From: Confluentibacter citreus
GTDB lineage: Bacteria; Bacteroidota; Bacteroidia; Flavobacteriales; Flavobacteriaceae
DNA length: 64,000 bases
NCBI RefSeq assembly: GCF_002807055.1
Contig: NZ_NIXN01000006.1
Coordinates: 62,001-126,000, forward strand
Reading direction: 5' to 3'
Notes under the pieces: model-generated
Seen by the model: only the letters and a program-made list of their open reading frames with translations
Database searches by the model: none
What the model was told of the DNA's origin: nothing
Position numbers and translations under genes: made by a program
Shown here: piece after piece, positions 36,937-45,664 of the stretch
Position numbering within the stretch: the stretch's first letter is position 1
Layout: every line of letters starts with the position of its first letter

Positions 36937-36966
36937 CAAATTTACGAAAAACTCTATTTTATTGAA
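36937..36966 (-). promoter_or_regulatory. Likely leu operon promoter
   Basis: On the minus strand TTC (36966-36964), a 19-base spacer and TAAATTTG (36944-36937) fit the consensus apart from TTC for TTG. The transcript leader to leuC is about 65 bases with no leucine-rich leader peptide seen. Confidence 0.6.
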
Positions 36967-37095
36967 GACTTTTGAAACTATTAGATTCATTTTATGATAT
37001 TTTTATAAAATAACCAATAGATATGAAATATTTTATATTTAATGCAATAGAATATGATAATCACTTATAAATTTTGAACTTACTAATTCCAAAAT

Positions 37096-37120
37096 AGTAT
37101 CAAGTACTTGGTGTGATACT
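37096..37120 (-). terminator. Weak hairpin after the Ig-like lipoprotein gene
   Basis: AGTATCA (37096-37102) and TGATACT (37114-37120) pair across 11 bases; the minus-strand tail is only ATTTTGG. A weak terminator or an incidental palindrome. Confidence 0.35.
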
Positions 37121-37169
37121 GACAACTTAAGTGTTGCTTGGTTTTATAATAGGAAATGAAGCTTGAAAA

Positions 37170-38261
37170 TTACTGTATAATGAAGCTCATATAGGTATTG
37201 TTGATGTTTTGCACTATAGAATCATTGGCTTTTAAATCCGTGTCAAAAAGATGGTTTAAGTTGTTTCCTGCTAGATCTTCCAAGCGGTTTTCAACGGATA
37301 TGGTATAAGTTCCCGATTTCCAAGTTTGATTGGGATAAAAATGAAGTTCATGTTCTTTATTTGCTAATGAAAACGTACCTACTATATTATTTTTATCTGA
37401 ATCCAAAATAGTAAAGCCTTCCATCGCTACAAAATAATCCATGGCTTCATTAAAATCTATATTTAATAGTTCTTTAGTATCTTTTTTTGGAGATTTAATC
37501 AACCAATTTGCGGTATTTGGTTTTTCATTATCCCTACTGCCAACACTGAGTGTTTTAGTATATGCCGAGTCAATGGGTTGTCCTCGGGCATCTTTCCAAT
37601 TGGAATTAATAGTAATGGTATAATTATGACCTTTTTGGATTGGTAAACCTAGTTCTTTATTGGGAATTAAATCCGTTTTAACCCGGCCAGGATCTAACCA
37701 AAGTGTCAACGTGTTGTGATCTTTATTCCAAAGCTCCGATTGTAATTCTAAGAACACCGTTACCTCTTTGTTGGAGGTATTATCATAAATGGTTATATAA
37801 TCCAAGGAATTCCCAAGTTCCTGCATGGGTTTTGAAAACACTAAATACATTTTAAGCAAATTCTCAGGTACAGAATCCGTCGTTGGATACATAGCTATTA
37901 ATTCGGTGGTATGTATGTCTTCTGGCTCAATCTTAAAAACATATACAGCTTCTCCTCTATTCTTTATGCTATAGGTTTGTCCGACTGTGAATGGTAAAAT
38001 CGGAATAAAAGTAATAGTATCACCCTCAATCGACCAATCCCCTAAAATGGGAATATCGGGTTGATTTTCTAATACGATACTTAAATCCTCTAATGCACTT
38101 GTAGATTCAAAAGAAATATATTCCCTATTGTTGGTTTCAATAAGGACTAGAGCTGTATTGCCTTCTTTTGTTTTTTTACAATTAAAAAATAGTAACACAC
38201 AAAAAAAGACCAAGTACATCTTGATCTTTTTTAGGTATATAAATCTACTTTTTTTCTTCAT
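37170..38261 (-). CDS. Ig-like-domain lipoprotein
   Basis: A 363-residue lipoprotein: a lysine-rich N-terminus, hydrophobic segment and lipobox (LLFFNC). The body consists of beta-sandwich repeats of the bacterial Ig-like (Big_5) kind: YPTTDSVPENLLKMYLVFSKPM (about 125-145) and a later DFNEAMDY/ILDSDKNNIVG unit, ending LEDLAGNNLN, the typical Big_5 close. Function unknown; probably surface-exposed. Its ATG overlaps the stop of the upstream gene by one base, so the two are translated together. Confidence 0.65.
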   Translation of the reverse strand: MKKKSRFIYLKKIKMYLVFFCVLLFFNCKKTKEGNTALVLIETNNREYISFESTSALEDLSIVLENQPDIPILGDWSIEGDTITFIPILPFTVGQTYSIKNRGEAVYVFKIEPEDIHTTELIAMYPTTDSVPENLLKMYLVFSKPMQELGNSLDYITIYDNTSNKEVTVFLELQSELWNKDHNTLTLWLDPGRVKTDLIPNKELGLPIQKGHNYTITINSNWKDARGQPIDSAYTKTLSVGSRDNEKPNTANWLIKSPKKDTKELLNIDFNEAMDYFVAMEGFTILDSDKNNIVGTFSLANKEHELHFYPNQTWKSGTYTISVENRLEDLAGNNLNHLFDTDLKANDSIVQNINNTYMSFIIQ

Positions 38262-39355
38262 TAAATAGAGCTACTTTTCAATGTCAATGAACCATCAGCG
38301 GTTTTTTGAAGATAAGCGATGTTTTCAGCATCTAAATTATCCAATTGCACGACATCTTTCATATCGGCTAAAGCTTCAAAAGCAATACCATCGGTTCCTT
38401 CCACTTTTGTTGTAAGCGATGCTTTTGTGGATGCAATGGACTCAAAATCAAATTTCACAGTTGAGTGTCTTGTATTCGCCATCAATACATAAGATTTACC
38501 ATCTTTTTCCATAGCAATCATATCCAAAGGTGTATTACCAGCACCAATTTCGGCTATGGTTCTACCTTTCACATGATTCGTACCTTTTAACTCATCCATA
38601 GGAAATAATACTAAGGGCGTACAGGTATAGCTAGCCAATAAATACTCTTTTTTATCAATATTTACGACATCAAATGTTTTAATGGGCGAATAGGTTTCGT
38701 AACGGCCATGTGCTGCATGGTACATTTCTAAAGACGCATAATCTTGATTATTTGTAAACGGGAAAGGCATACTTCTAAAAGTTGAACTAAATTCTTTATT
38801 GGATAAACCAGCAACCATAACCCTTCCATTGTGATATTTTAAGTCGGCTATAGCCCAAACTCTTTGATCTCTACCCCTATCATCTTTTTTGTCTTCCACG
38901 ACATCAACTAATTCAATTTTAGAGTAACTGGCATTTTTTAAGGAGACATTTTCAAATTTACCATCTTTTAATGTCATTAATAATGGTGTTCCATCCGCAC
39001 TATTCACTGAGAAATAAATAGCTTTTGAAATGGGGTTGACTGCCATATCCGTAATTTTGATATTTTCGGCAGTGGTACCCAAAGATGCCGCTAAATTGGT
39101 ATCAAAGTTTGCCATGCTTACTTCTGAAGCGTTCTTAGTTTTCGTATCTTTGGTATCCAACGCATAGATCGTCGCATTTTTAGAATCGCCCAAGAATAGG
39201 ATGCCTTCTGGGCCAAAACTAATGGCATTTATGGAAGCTACTTCAGGATTTCCTGTAACAAAATTTGAAGTTAGAGTGCTGTTTGGTTTATTCATATAAG
39301 AAAGCAAGGTAACCGCTAGTCCTACACCAATGATACTGAATACAATTTTTTTCAT
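38261..39355 (-). CDS. Secreted beta-propeller-like protein
   Basis: A 364-residue protein with an N-terminal signal/anchor (MKKIVFSIIGVGLAVTLLSY). The body has propeller-like repeats: AISFGPEGILFLGDSKNATIYALD, MAVNPISKAIYFSVN, AIADLKYHNGRVMVAGL and PLDMIAMEKDGKSYVLMAN. No catalytic motif is recognised. Precedes and overlaps the Ig-like lipoprotein gene by one base, so the products may form a periplasmic or surface complex. Function unknown. Confidence 0.6.
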   Translation of the reverse strand: MKKIVFSIIGVGLAVTLLSYMNKPNSTLTSNFVTGNPEVASINAISFGPEGILFLGDSKNATIYALDTKDTKTKNASEVSMANFDTNLAASLGTTAENIKITDMAVNPISKAIYFSVNSADGTPLLMTLKDGKFENVSLKNASYSKIELVDVVEDKKDDRGRDQRVWAIADLKYHNGRVMVAGLSNKEFSSTFRSMPFPFTNNQDYASLEMYHAAHGRYETYSPIKTFDVVNIDKKEYLLASYTCTPLVLFPMDELKGTNHVKGRTIAEIGAGNTPLDMIAMEKDGKSYVLMANTRHSTVKFDFESIASTKASLTTKVEGTDGIAFEALADMKDVVQLDNLDAENIAYLQKTADGSLTLKSSSI

Positions 39356-39454
39356 GAGGGTTTTATTTTAGTTTCCTTTAAAATTATCATAATAATTACT
39401 TCTATATAACTAATTAACAAAGGATTAACGATACTTTAACAAAAGTAAGAGGCT

Positions 39455-40249
39455 TTAGTTTTCAATAAACTCCATCAAACCAAAACGGTTTGGTGGATGT
39501 ACATCTAAAATCACATCATAAGTTGGGAATAGTGTCGATGTGGAACGAAATGTATCATCTACCAAATTCCTATCCTGTCTTACAGCCTGAAAAGCCCATT
39601 TTTTTCCTGCCAAATTGCGAGTGTTAAATCCACGAAAGGCCGTTAACGGAATAATGTATTCCATGGTCCAACCCTTGTCTATATCAGTATCGTCATTTAA
39701 GGTACCGTCATAAGTTACGCCTACTTCATATTGTGGATCATAACTAGAAATGAAAATACTTCTGTTGTTGTGAAATTGCCATAGCACGATATAATCGTAC
39801 TTCACTTTAGGAATATTGACCTCAAAGCCAAAATGCATGTCTAAACTATCTGGAATTGGGAGACAGAAAAACTCGGCGCAGTCATCTAGATAAGTTCGCC
39901 CATCATGTTGCGTTTCACGAGCGGTTAGTGATGAATCCTCGAATTCATAAAAAAGATAGAGGTTTTTATCATCCCAAAGCATCCTAAATTTCGTCTTTTG
40001 TTCATCGGCAGGTTTATCTCGTCTAAAAAAGTAGTCAAATGTTCTGATTTCAGCATTTTTCCAGCTGGGCTCATCCATTTTTCCATCGGCAATAATGGAG
40101 TCTTTCGTTTTAGCAACCTTATAGATGGGTTGCTCCCCTAGAACCAATTCTTTTTGGGTTTGGGAAAAAGCCAAAGTGGAACTAAAGAAAAACACGAATA
40201 CTATAATCCTTTCACACTGTAATTGATATAAAAAACGGAGTGTTGTCAT
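39455..40249 (-). CDS. Secreted CBM9-like carbohydrate-binding protein
   Basis: A 264-residue protein with a signal peptide (cleavage near LAFSQ). The remainder is a CBM9-like beta-sandwich: IADGKMDEPSWKNAEI, RMLWDDKNLYLFYEFEDSSL, the middle DDCAEFFCLPIPDS and a closing GWTMEYIIPLTAF. Family members bind sugars or act as sensor modules; free-standing CBM9-like proteins in Flavobacteriaceae have no assigned ligand. It sits six bases after the DUF72 gene on the same strand and is probably co-transcribed with it. Confidence 0.72.
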   Translation of the reverse strand: MTTLRFLYQLQCERIIVFVFFFSSTLAFSQTQKELVLGEQPIYKVAKTKDSIIADGKMDEPSWKNAEIRTFDYFFRRDKPADEQKTKFRMLWDDKNLYLFYEFEDSSLTARETQHDGRTYLDDCAEFFCLPIPDSLDMHFGFEVNIPKVKYDYIVLWQFHNNRSIFISSYDPQYEVGVTYDGTLNDDTDIDKGWTMEYIIPLTAFRGFNTRNLAGKKWAFQAVRQDRNLVDDTFRSTSTLFPTYDVILDVHPPNRFGLMEFIEN

Positions 40250-40255
40250 TGGTAT

Positions 40256-41143
40256 TTAAAATAAGGTATCACCATTTCCCTCACCTGGGATTTTAAGAGA
40301 ATAACCAAGCTCTGAATTTAATTTTTTAATAAAATAAGCTGATAGTAAAGGCGATTCTTTTTCAATATTTTGATGGATAAAGAAATCTACTTCTTTAATG
40401 CCTTGGGTTTTCCAATCTTTTAATCGCTCTATCCAATCATCCAAACGGTTGTAGTCACTGGCATGGTTAGCGCCCACATACCTAACGAATGCGCTGGCAT
40501 TGGTTAATCGCATGTGCAACAAATCACGTCTCCCCGCCGTATCTACGATGACATTCGAAACGTTGTTAGTTTCCAAAAGTTGATATAATTCACTAGCTAC
40601 AGTTGTATCGTTATACCATTTGGTATGTCTGAATTCCACCGCCAACGGAATCTCCTTTGGCCAGGATTCGACAAATGTTACGACCCTGTCAAAATCCTTA
40701 GGAGCGAAATTATCGTGCATTTGCAAAAATACTGTGCCTAATTTTTCCTTTAAATTGGAGGCATTGTACAAATAAGTTTCCACCACGTCCTTGGTATCCT
40801 GTAGACGTTTCCAATGACTTATTTCTTGATTCAGTTTAGGGAAAAACTTAAATCCCTTTGGCGTTTTTTCATACCAGTTGGCAAATTGTTCTGCAGGAAA
40901 AATTCTGTAAAATGTGGCATTTAATTCAATAGAATTAAATTGTCTAGAATAATATTCCAACTCATCTTTAGTCCCTTTTGGGTAAAATCCTTTTAAATCG
41001 GCTTTGTTCCATTTAGCACAGCCAACATACATTTCGGGGATATTATCATCTATAAATTTGTATAGTACCCTTCTTGTTTCCGGATGGTCTGGTGGTAATG
41101 TAAAGTCTATATTTTCAGGATTATCTGTACTTCCAAATTTCAT
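40256..41143 (-). CDS. DUF72 (YecE-like) protein
   Basis: A 295-residue TIM-barrel-like protein of the DUF72 family. Recognisable parts are MYVGCAKWNKADLKGFYP, YYSRQFNSIELNATFYRIF, GFKFFPKLNQEISH, FLQMHDNFAP, PLAVEFRHTKWY and the end VDFFIHQNIEKESPLLSAYF. The family is widespread and its biochemical role is not settled. Cytosolic. First of a two-gene set with the CBM9-like gene. Divergent from the gene at 41274. Confidence 0.85.
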   Translation of the reverse strand: MKFGSTDNPENIDFTLPPDHPETRRVLYKFIDDNIPEMYVGCAKWNKADLKGFYPKGTKDELEYYSRQFNSIELNATFYRIFPAEQFANWYEKTPKGFKFFPKLNQEISHWKRLQDTKDVVETYLYNASNLKEKLGTVFLQMHDNFAPKDFDRVVTFVESWPKEIPLAVEFRHTKWYNDTTVASELYQLLETNNVSNVIVDTAGRRDLLHMRLTNASAFVRYVGANHASDYNRLDDWIERLKDWKTQGIKEVDFFIHQNIEKESPLLSAYFIKKLNSELGYSLKIPGEGNGDTLF

Positions 41144-41273
41144 TTCATCGTATTGTTTGTAATGGAATTTAAAGATAAAATTTTAATTGTTAATAACCTC
41201 GTTAACAATTAATAAGTTCATACACTTTTTAAAGGTTCATAAATCTATAATTTTATTAAAACTCTTAAAAACC

Positions 41274-41690
41274 ATGGACTCCAGACAACACAGTTTAAGC
41301 AGTATTCGTCCCGAAATTTCTTCGGCCTCCATTCACGAAAATATGAGTAGTGACGAACGTTTTCAAAACTTAGTATTACGACCAATTACCAAACTACAAA
41401 ACGATTTATTGGTAGCTGTTTTTAAAAATTATATAGAAAAGCATAAATGTGTATTTTATGGATTATCTTTGGAAAAGCGTTTGGATTACATAGAAAATGC
41501 TATTACAAAAGATATGAAATTTCGTAACTCTCTGAAAGGTATTATTATAGGTCTGTTTACGGTGGAAGAATATTCCATTTATATACAAAATTCTTCTGCT
41601 TTAAATAAGCGCATGATGCATATTGTTAAAGAACGGCTAATTAGTAATATACTTCTTTTTGAGAGACCCGAAGTGCTAAAAGCCGTTTAA
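41274..41690 (+). CDS. Flavobacterial protein of unknown function
   Basis: A 138-residue cytosolic, mostly helical protein (RFQNLVLRPITKLQNDLLVAVFKNYI; SLKGIIIGLFTVEEYSIYIQN; LNKRMMHIVKERL). Relatives in databases are sometimes labelled glyoxalase, but no vicinal-oxygen-chelate fold or metal ligands are visible here, so I do not use that name. ATG 41274 is chosen; extending to 41187 adds a low-complexity tail. It lies five bases before the next gene, an operon. Confidence 0.6.
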   Translation: MDSRQHSLSSIRPEISSASIHENMSSDERFQNLVLRPITKLQNDLLVAVFKNYIEKHKCVFYGLSLEKRLDYIENAITKDMKFRNSLKGIIIGLFTVEEYSIYIQNSSALNKRMMHIVKERLISNILLFERPEVLKAV

Positions 41691-41695
41691 TTTTA

Positions 41696-42142
41696 ATGAC
41701 TACAAAACAGAAACTATTGCAAAAATGTAATGAATACGTTGATAAACGAATTGCAGATTACAAAAATGAAATTCAATTAATTAAAGAATCAATTGCCAGT
41801 AATGACCAAGGAAACTCAGAAGATGATGATGCCGGGAATGGTAAATTATTTAATGATCTTGAAAAAAACATGGAGCATCTTAACGATGCCACAAAAACCA
41901 AGGAACATTTAAAACTTATAAAAACCAATATTGATTCTACGGATGCCATTTTGGGCAGCATTGTAAAAACCGATATCATGAATTTTTACATTTCAACAAG
42001 TATTGGTAAGATTGAGATTGATGATGAAGCGTATTTCGCTATTTCTTTAAGTTCTCCAATCGGACAATTACTAAAGAATAAATGTGAAAAGGATGTTTTT
42101 GAATTCAATCAAAAGAAATATCTCATTACTGAGATTATATAA
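41696..42142 (+). CDS. GreA/GreB C-terminal-like protein
   Basis: A 148-residue protein. The N-terminal half is a long acidic/basic helical hairpin (residues 1-75), and the C-terminal part (about 88-148) resembles the FKBP-like C-terminal domain of GreA/GreB, including SSPIGQLLKNKCEKDVFEF. It may bind RNA polymerase in the same way as the Gre factors, but it lacks a recognisable acidic tip pair that I can place with confidence. Follows the gene at 41274 by five bases. Its 3' end overlaps the convergent DUF2461 gene by eight bases. Confidence 0.6.
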   Translation: MTTKQKLLQKCNEYVDKRIADYKNEIQLIKESIASNDQGNSEDDDAGNGKLFNDLEKNMEHLNDATKTKEHLKLIKTNIDSTDAILGSIVKTDIMNFYISTSIGKIEIDDEAYFAISLSSPIGQLLKNKCEKDVFEFNQKKYLITEII

Positions 42143-42812
42143 TAGAAACACCATTTAAATCCGTTGTAAGCACATCGCTCATATAATTAAAATATGGGCG
42201 AACGGCTTTAAAAGTGTTATCCACGTCACTTAAGAAATCAGGACTTAAAACCTGTTCGTCGGTATATTTTTTAGTAAAAATGTATTGCTTTTTTTTTATT
42301 AAGTCGATGGCCTTATGGTCTTTACTAAAGCCTTTTGGCGACGATTTTACTTCGTCTCCAACAAAACCGCCCCAAATACTTTTAAATGCTTTTTCATTTA
42401 ATATGGAACGAATTTCTTGGTCGTCCATTTCGAATTCCTTTCTAATGCGCAATAAATCCGCTGGAGCCGGTTCCCAAAACCCTGTTGCAATAAAGCTTTC
42501 GTTATTGGGCTGTATGTGAAGATAGTACCCGCCTCTTAAGTGTGGTTTCGTTCTATGAAAAGACCCTCCAAAATGTGTTTTGTAAGGAGCTTTGTTTTTT
42601 GAAAATCGCACATCTCTATAAATCCTGAACATTTTCAATCCGTCAACATCATCATGGAGTTTTAAATTATTTAAAACAGTCGTGTATATTTTTTTAGCCT
42701 CTGCCTCCATTTTTTTGAATGCTGCTTTATGGTCGTTAAACCAATCACGATTATTATTTTGTTCTAAATTTTTAAAAAACTCTAAAGTATCTTTTGAGAA
42801 TGTTGGATTCAT
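42135..42812 (-). CDS. DUF2461 protein
   Basis: A 225-residue protein of the DUF2461 (TIGR02453) family. Features: FSKDTLEFFKNLEQNNNRDWFNDHK, MFRIYRDVRFSKNKAPYKTHFG, YYLHIQPNNESFIATGFWEP and RIRKEFEMD. Widespread in Bacteroidota, with unknown biochemical activity. Cytosolic. Converges with the Gre-like gene, overlapping by eight bases. Confidence 0.85.
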   Translation of the reverse strand: MNPTFSKDTLEFFKNLEQNNNRDWFNDHKAAFKKMEAEAKKIYTTVLNNLKLHDDVDGLKMFRIYRDVRFSKNKAPYKTHFGGSFHRTKPHLRGGYYLHIQPNNESFIATGFWEPAPADLLRIRKEFEMDDQEIRSILNEKAFKSIWGGFVGDEVKSSPKGFSKDHKAIDLIKKKQYIFTKKYTDEQVLSPDFLSDVDNTFKAVRPYFNYMSDVLTTDLNGVSII

Positions 42813-42840
42813 AACTTGTAAAATAAGTTTCTAAAATACA

Positions 42841-42869
42841 AAAAAGTCCTTTTTATCAAAGGACTTTTT
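42841..42869 (-). terminator. Symmetrical intrinsic terminator
   Basis: AAAAAGTCCTTT (42841-42852) pairs perfectly with AAAGGACTTTTT (42858-42869). On the minus strand it terminates the gene ending at 42892 and separates it from DUF2461. Confidence 0.88.
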
Positions 42870-42891
42870 ATTGTTTAATTATATTTTAAAT

Positions 42892-43443
42892 TTACTTTTT
42901 AAGGTATGTTTTAACTTCAACTTGTTTGGTAGCTTTGTTATAATACTCAGTAACAAAATTTCCGTTTTGGTCAAAATAACCAATGCCAGATTGTGATGCT
43001 CCATCAACAATATAGTAACCTTTCAAACTAGTTGGCCAAGATTTGCCTATGATGTTCTGAGGTTGATTATCGCCTTTAGTATGCGATATTTGAAACCCTT
43101 GTTCACTTGGGGAAAATACATAATTTCCATCATCCATTCTGTAATACGTTTCAGTAGTTAAAATGTTGTATTTGTCACTAGCATCATTGTCCACATATGT
43201 CTTTTTTTCAACTTTAGTAGTGCCAGGCACACGATTTTGGTTGGTTTTATTTTTATCATTTTCATCTAACTCAACATCGGATGTCTCTCTTGTAACTACT
43301 TTAACTTTGTTTTCGGTTGTTTTTTCATTGTCTTTCACTTTTACCGTTTTCACTTCTACCTCTTCCTTAACTTCTTTAGGCTTTTGTTGTGCGAACACAG
43401 TTCCAGCAAACAAGAATAAACAAATATAGATTACATGTTTCAT
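42892..43443 (-). CDS. Secreted hypothetical protein
   Basis: A 183-residue protein with a signal peptide (cleavage after FAQQ). Residues about 22-95 are a highly charged Lys/Glu/Val/Thr segment with a repetitive look (EVKEEVEVKTVKVKDNEKTTENKVKVV). The C-terminal part (about 100-183) has the pattern YYRMDDGNYVFSPSEQGFQI and GYYIVDGASQSGIGYFDQNGNFVTEYYNK, a small beta-rich module. No family recognised. Monocistronic between terminators. Confidence 0.55.
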   Translation of the reverse strand: MKHVIYICLFLFAGTVFAQQKPKEVKEEVEVKTVKVKDNEKTTENKVKVVTRETSDVELDENDKNKTNQNRVPGTTKVEKKTYVDNDASDKYNILTTETYYRMDDGNYVFSPSEQGFQISHTKGDNQPQNIIGKSWPTSLKGYYIVDGASQSGIGYFDQNGNFVTEYYNKATKQVEVKTYLKK

Positions 43444-43581
43444 TTTTTAGAGTTTTAATTATTAATATGAAGTAAATATAGGTTACACTAAAACCAACTT
43501 AATTACAAAGTTTTTTAAATAAGTTGCAAAATTCACATATATACTAATTGAGATATTAATTTAATTAATTACGCTAATTCT

Positions 43582-44364
43582 TTAATCAAACTCTATGTTA
43601 TTGAGAATAAGCCCTGAAGCAGGTGCTATGTAATCCATTTTTATGGTGCTTTGAGGAAGCAAACTGTTTTTGATATCTTCTAGAGACTTGTTACCCTTTC
43701 CTAAATCAATTAACGTACCCATCATCAACCGTATTTGGTTACGCATAAACCCTTTGCCCCTAACTCTTAATATATAGGTTTTATTAGGAAAATAATTGGC
43801 AGTATACATGGTGTTTTCTACCAATTCACAAGTTAAAATCTCTCGATTGTAAATACCGTTATCGGTCGCCCGAAAGCAATAGGATTTAAAAAAATGCTCA
43901 CCCTCAAAAAGTTTGGCGCCTTGCTTCATGAGGTCAATATCCAAGTCTTCAAGAATGGTTGTCATGATAGGAGCACAAAACGGATGGCATTTTTCACCAT
44001 AAGTAAACAAATAAATGTATTCCTTGATTTTGGAATGTTTGATGATGTTGAATTTTTTATCAACTTCCTTGATGGCCAAGGCGCGAATATCCTGGGGTAA
44101 ATTATGGTTGAATAATTGTAAGAAAGCATCTAAATCTAAAATAGGCTCTTCCAAAAACAGCTCAAAAGCCGCAGCTTCTGCTGACACCATGGCATCGGTC
44201 CTGCCCGATCCTAGACTTTTAAAAGGCTTTCCTTCTAATATGAAATTCAAGGTTCTATCAACCATTAAATGCAAGGTTTTTACATCGGGTTGTTTTTGCC
44301 AACCGTGAAATCGGTAACCTAAATACTGAATGGTAACTAAATAAAAATACTGCTTCATTAACAT
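43582..44364 (-). CDS. truA: tRNA pseudouridine synthase A
   Basis: A 260-residue TruA-family enzyme modifying U38-40 in tRNA anticodon arms. The catalytic Asp is in GSGRTDAMVSA (usual form GRTDAGVHA). Other family segments are YLGYRFHGWQ and the C-terminal RGKGFMRNQIRLMMGTLIDLG. Two residues after the catalytic Asp differ from the consensus (AMVSA), so it may be a diverged paralogue of TruA. Cytosolic. No operon partner. Confidence 0.82.
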   Translation of the reverse strand: MLMKQYFYLVTIQYLGYRFHGWQKQPDVKTLHLMVDRTLNFILEGKPFKSLGSGRTDAMVSAEAAAFELFLEEPILDLDAFLQLFNHNLPQDIRALAIKEVDKKFNIIKHSKIKEYIYLFTYGEKCHPFCAPIMTTILEDLDIDLMKQGAKLFEGEHFFKSYCFRATDNGIYNREILTCELVENTMYTANYFPNKTYILRVRGKGFMRNQIRLMMGTLIDLGKGNKSLEDIKNSLLPQSTIKMDYIAPASGLILNNIEFD

Positions 44365-44464
44365 CTATATCGTTGGGGTAAAATAAGTTATTTTATTAAT
44401 TGTGACAAAAAAATTATAAATTGTATTTCTTTTTATGTAACCAACTAATTAAAAACTAACTATT

Positions 44465-44881
44465 ATGACAAATTACAAAGTTAAACCACCTGTTTGGTTT
44501 TGGGTTGTGAGCGTAATTGCTCTTTTTTGGAATGTCATGGGCGTTGACCAATATTTGGGACAAGCTTATAAAACAGATCGTTGGCGTTCGGCACTGACTG
44601 AGGCACAATTGGAGATGGTTTCCAATCTCCCGGCATGGTTAACAGCCGCGTTTGCCATTGCTGTATTTACCGCCGTTTTGGGCTCTATCGGACTTTTGTT
44701 GAGAAAAAAATGGGCATATTTTTTGTTTGTTATTTCATTAATTGCTGTGATTGTTCAAATGGGTTATGTGTTGGCTCAGGGACATTTTGATGGTATAGCA
44801 ATGACCATTAGTATTATTGCATTTGCCATATTTCTGGTGTGGTTTTCTAAAAAATCCATTTCAAAAAATTGGATTGTCTAG
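44465..44881 (+). CDS. Four-helix membrane protein
   Basis: A 138-residue protein with four hydrophobic segments (VWFWVVSVIALFWNVMGVDQY; LPAWLTAAFAIAVFTAVLGSIGLLL; KWAYFLFVISLIAVIVQMGYVL; IAMTISIIAFAIFLVWF). Homologues in Flavobacteriaceae are labelled sugar transporter, without evidence I can see. Function unknown. Terminator at 44890-44919. Confidence 0.6.
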   Translation: MTNYKVKPPVWFWVVSVIALFWNVMGVDQYLGQAYKTDRWRSALTEAQLEMVSNLPAWLTAAFAIAVFTAVLGSIGLLLRKKWAYFLFVISLIAVIVQMGYVLAQGHFDGIAMTISIIAFAIFLVWFSKKSISKNWIV

Positions 44882-44889
44882 ATTTTCTG

Positions 44890-44919
44890 AAAAGGCATTA
44901 AGTAAATTAATGCCTTTTT
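44890..44919 (+). terminator. Intrinsic terminator
   Basis: AAAAGGCATTAA (44890-44901) pairs with TTAATGCCTTTT (44907-44918) over 12 bp, followed by more T. It lies just before the convergent cupin gene end and may serve both strands. Confidence 0.88.
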
Positions 44920-44925
44920 CTTTTG

Positions 44926-45663
44926 TTAGTCCCACTGAAAAGCAAAATACATAGCTTGATTACTTCCCATATTTTGAATGGCATGTGGTATATTAGAAGC
45001 TAAAAAATAAATATCGCCCACATTTGCTTTATATATTTTGTCACCAATTTCCATTTGGGTATTACCATCAATCATTAGCACTATTTCTGCTGCACGGTGG
45101 GTGTGCGGCTCGTGGCTTTTAATGCCCCCATTTAAATTGGTAACATGCATTTCGTAATAATTAAGAGTAGCTGTTTTGGTATTAAAATAATTTCGGATGC
45201 CACCTCTATCGTGTTGATTGTATTCTAAATCCGTAAAATTTATGATAAAAGAACCAGCATTGTCTTTACCTCTTTGTAAATCCATTTCATCTTTGGAGCT
45301 ATATAGCATATAATAAAGAATGGCAGGGGTTTCCAAATTATTTTTAATTTTAATTTGATCTTTTGGCAATACAAAGGCTACACTATTTGCCCCTATAATT
45401 TTTGTTTCTTTACCAATGGTTACTTCTATTTCACCTTCTTTCACAATAAAAATTTGTTCTTTATTATCAAAGGCTTTATCATGAATGGAATCATTACGAT
45501 TCAACTTAATGGTTGATAATTGCATATCTTGAAAATGGGTTGTTTCTCCACTTATCATCAATTTATTTATCCCAAATTTATACACACCAGAGTCTACTTT
45601 TCCTTGGGAAAAAGTAATTGTTGTCAATAAGCAAATACAAAATGTAATTATATTTTTTATCAT
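44926..45663 (-). CDS. Secreted bicupin protein
   Basis: A 245-residue protein with a signal peptide (cleavage near TFSQ). It has two cupin barrels: the first (about 60-115) is degenerate (EGEIEVTIGKETKIIGANSVAFVLP), and the second (about 165-240) has the metal-binding pattern HEPHTHRAAEIVLMIDG and a later HAIQ. Such periplasmic cupins commonly act on sugars, for example as isomerases. Last of a four-gene operon (PmoA-like, two oxidoreductases, cupin), two bases after the preceding gene. Confidence 0.75.
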   Translation of the reverse strand: MIKNIITFCICLLTTITFSQGKVDSGVYKFGINKLMISGETTHFQDMQLSTIKLNRNDSIHDKAFDNKEQIFIVKEGEIEVTIGKETKIIGANSVAFVLPKDQIKIKNNLETPAILYYMLYSSKDEMDLQRGKDNAGSFIINFTDLEYNQHDRGGIRNYFNTKTATLNYYEMHVTNLNGGIKSHEPHTHRAAEIVLMIDGNTQMEIGDKIYKANVGDIYFLASNIPHAIQNMGSNQAMYFAFQWD

Positions 45664-45664
45664 C

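Noticed and set aside
36919-36990. Short minus-strand ORF upstream of leuC as a possible leucine leader peptide
   Set aside because: It has only scattered Leu codons, the leuC promoter -7 box lies inside it so it would not be transcribed from there, and no terminator follows.
41274-41690. Naming the gene glyoxalase
   Set aside because: No metal-ligand pattern or repeated beta-alpha-beta-beta-beta module typical of glyoxalase is visible; the label in databases may be a propagated error.
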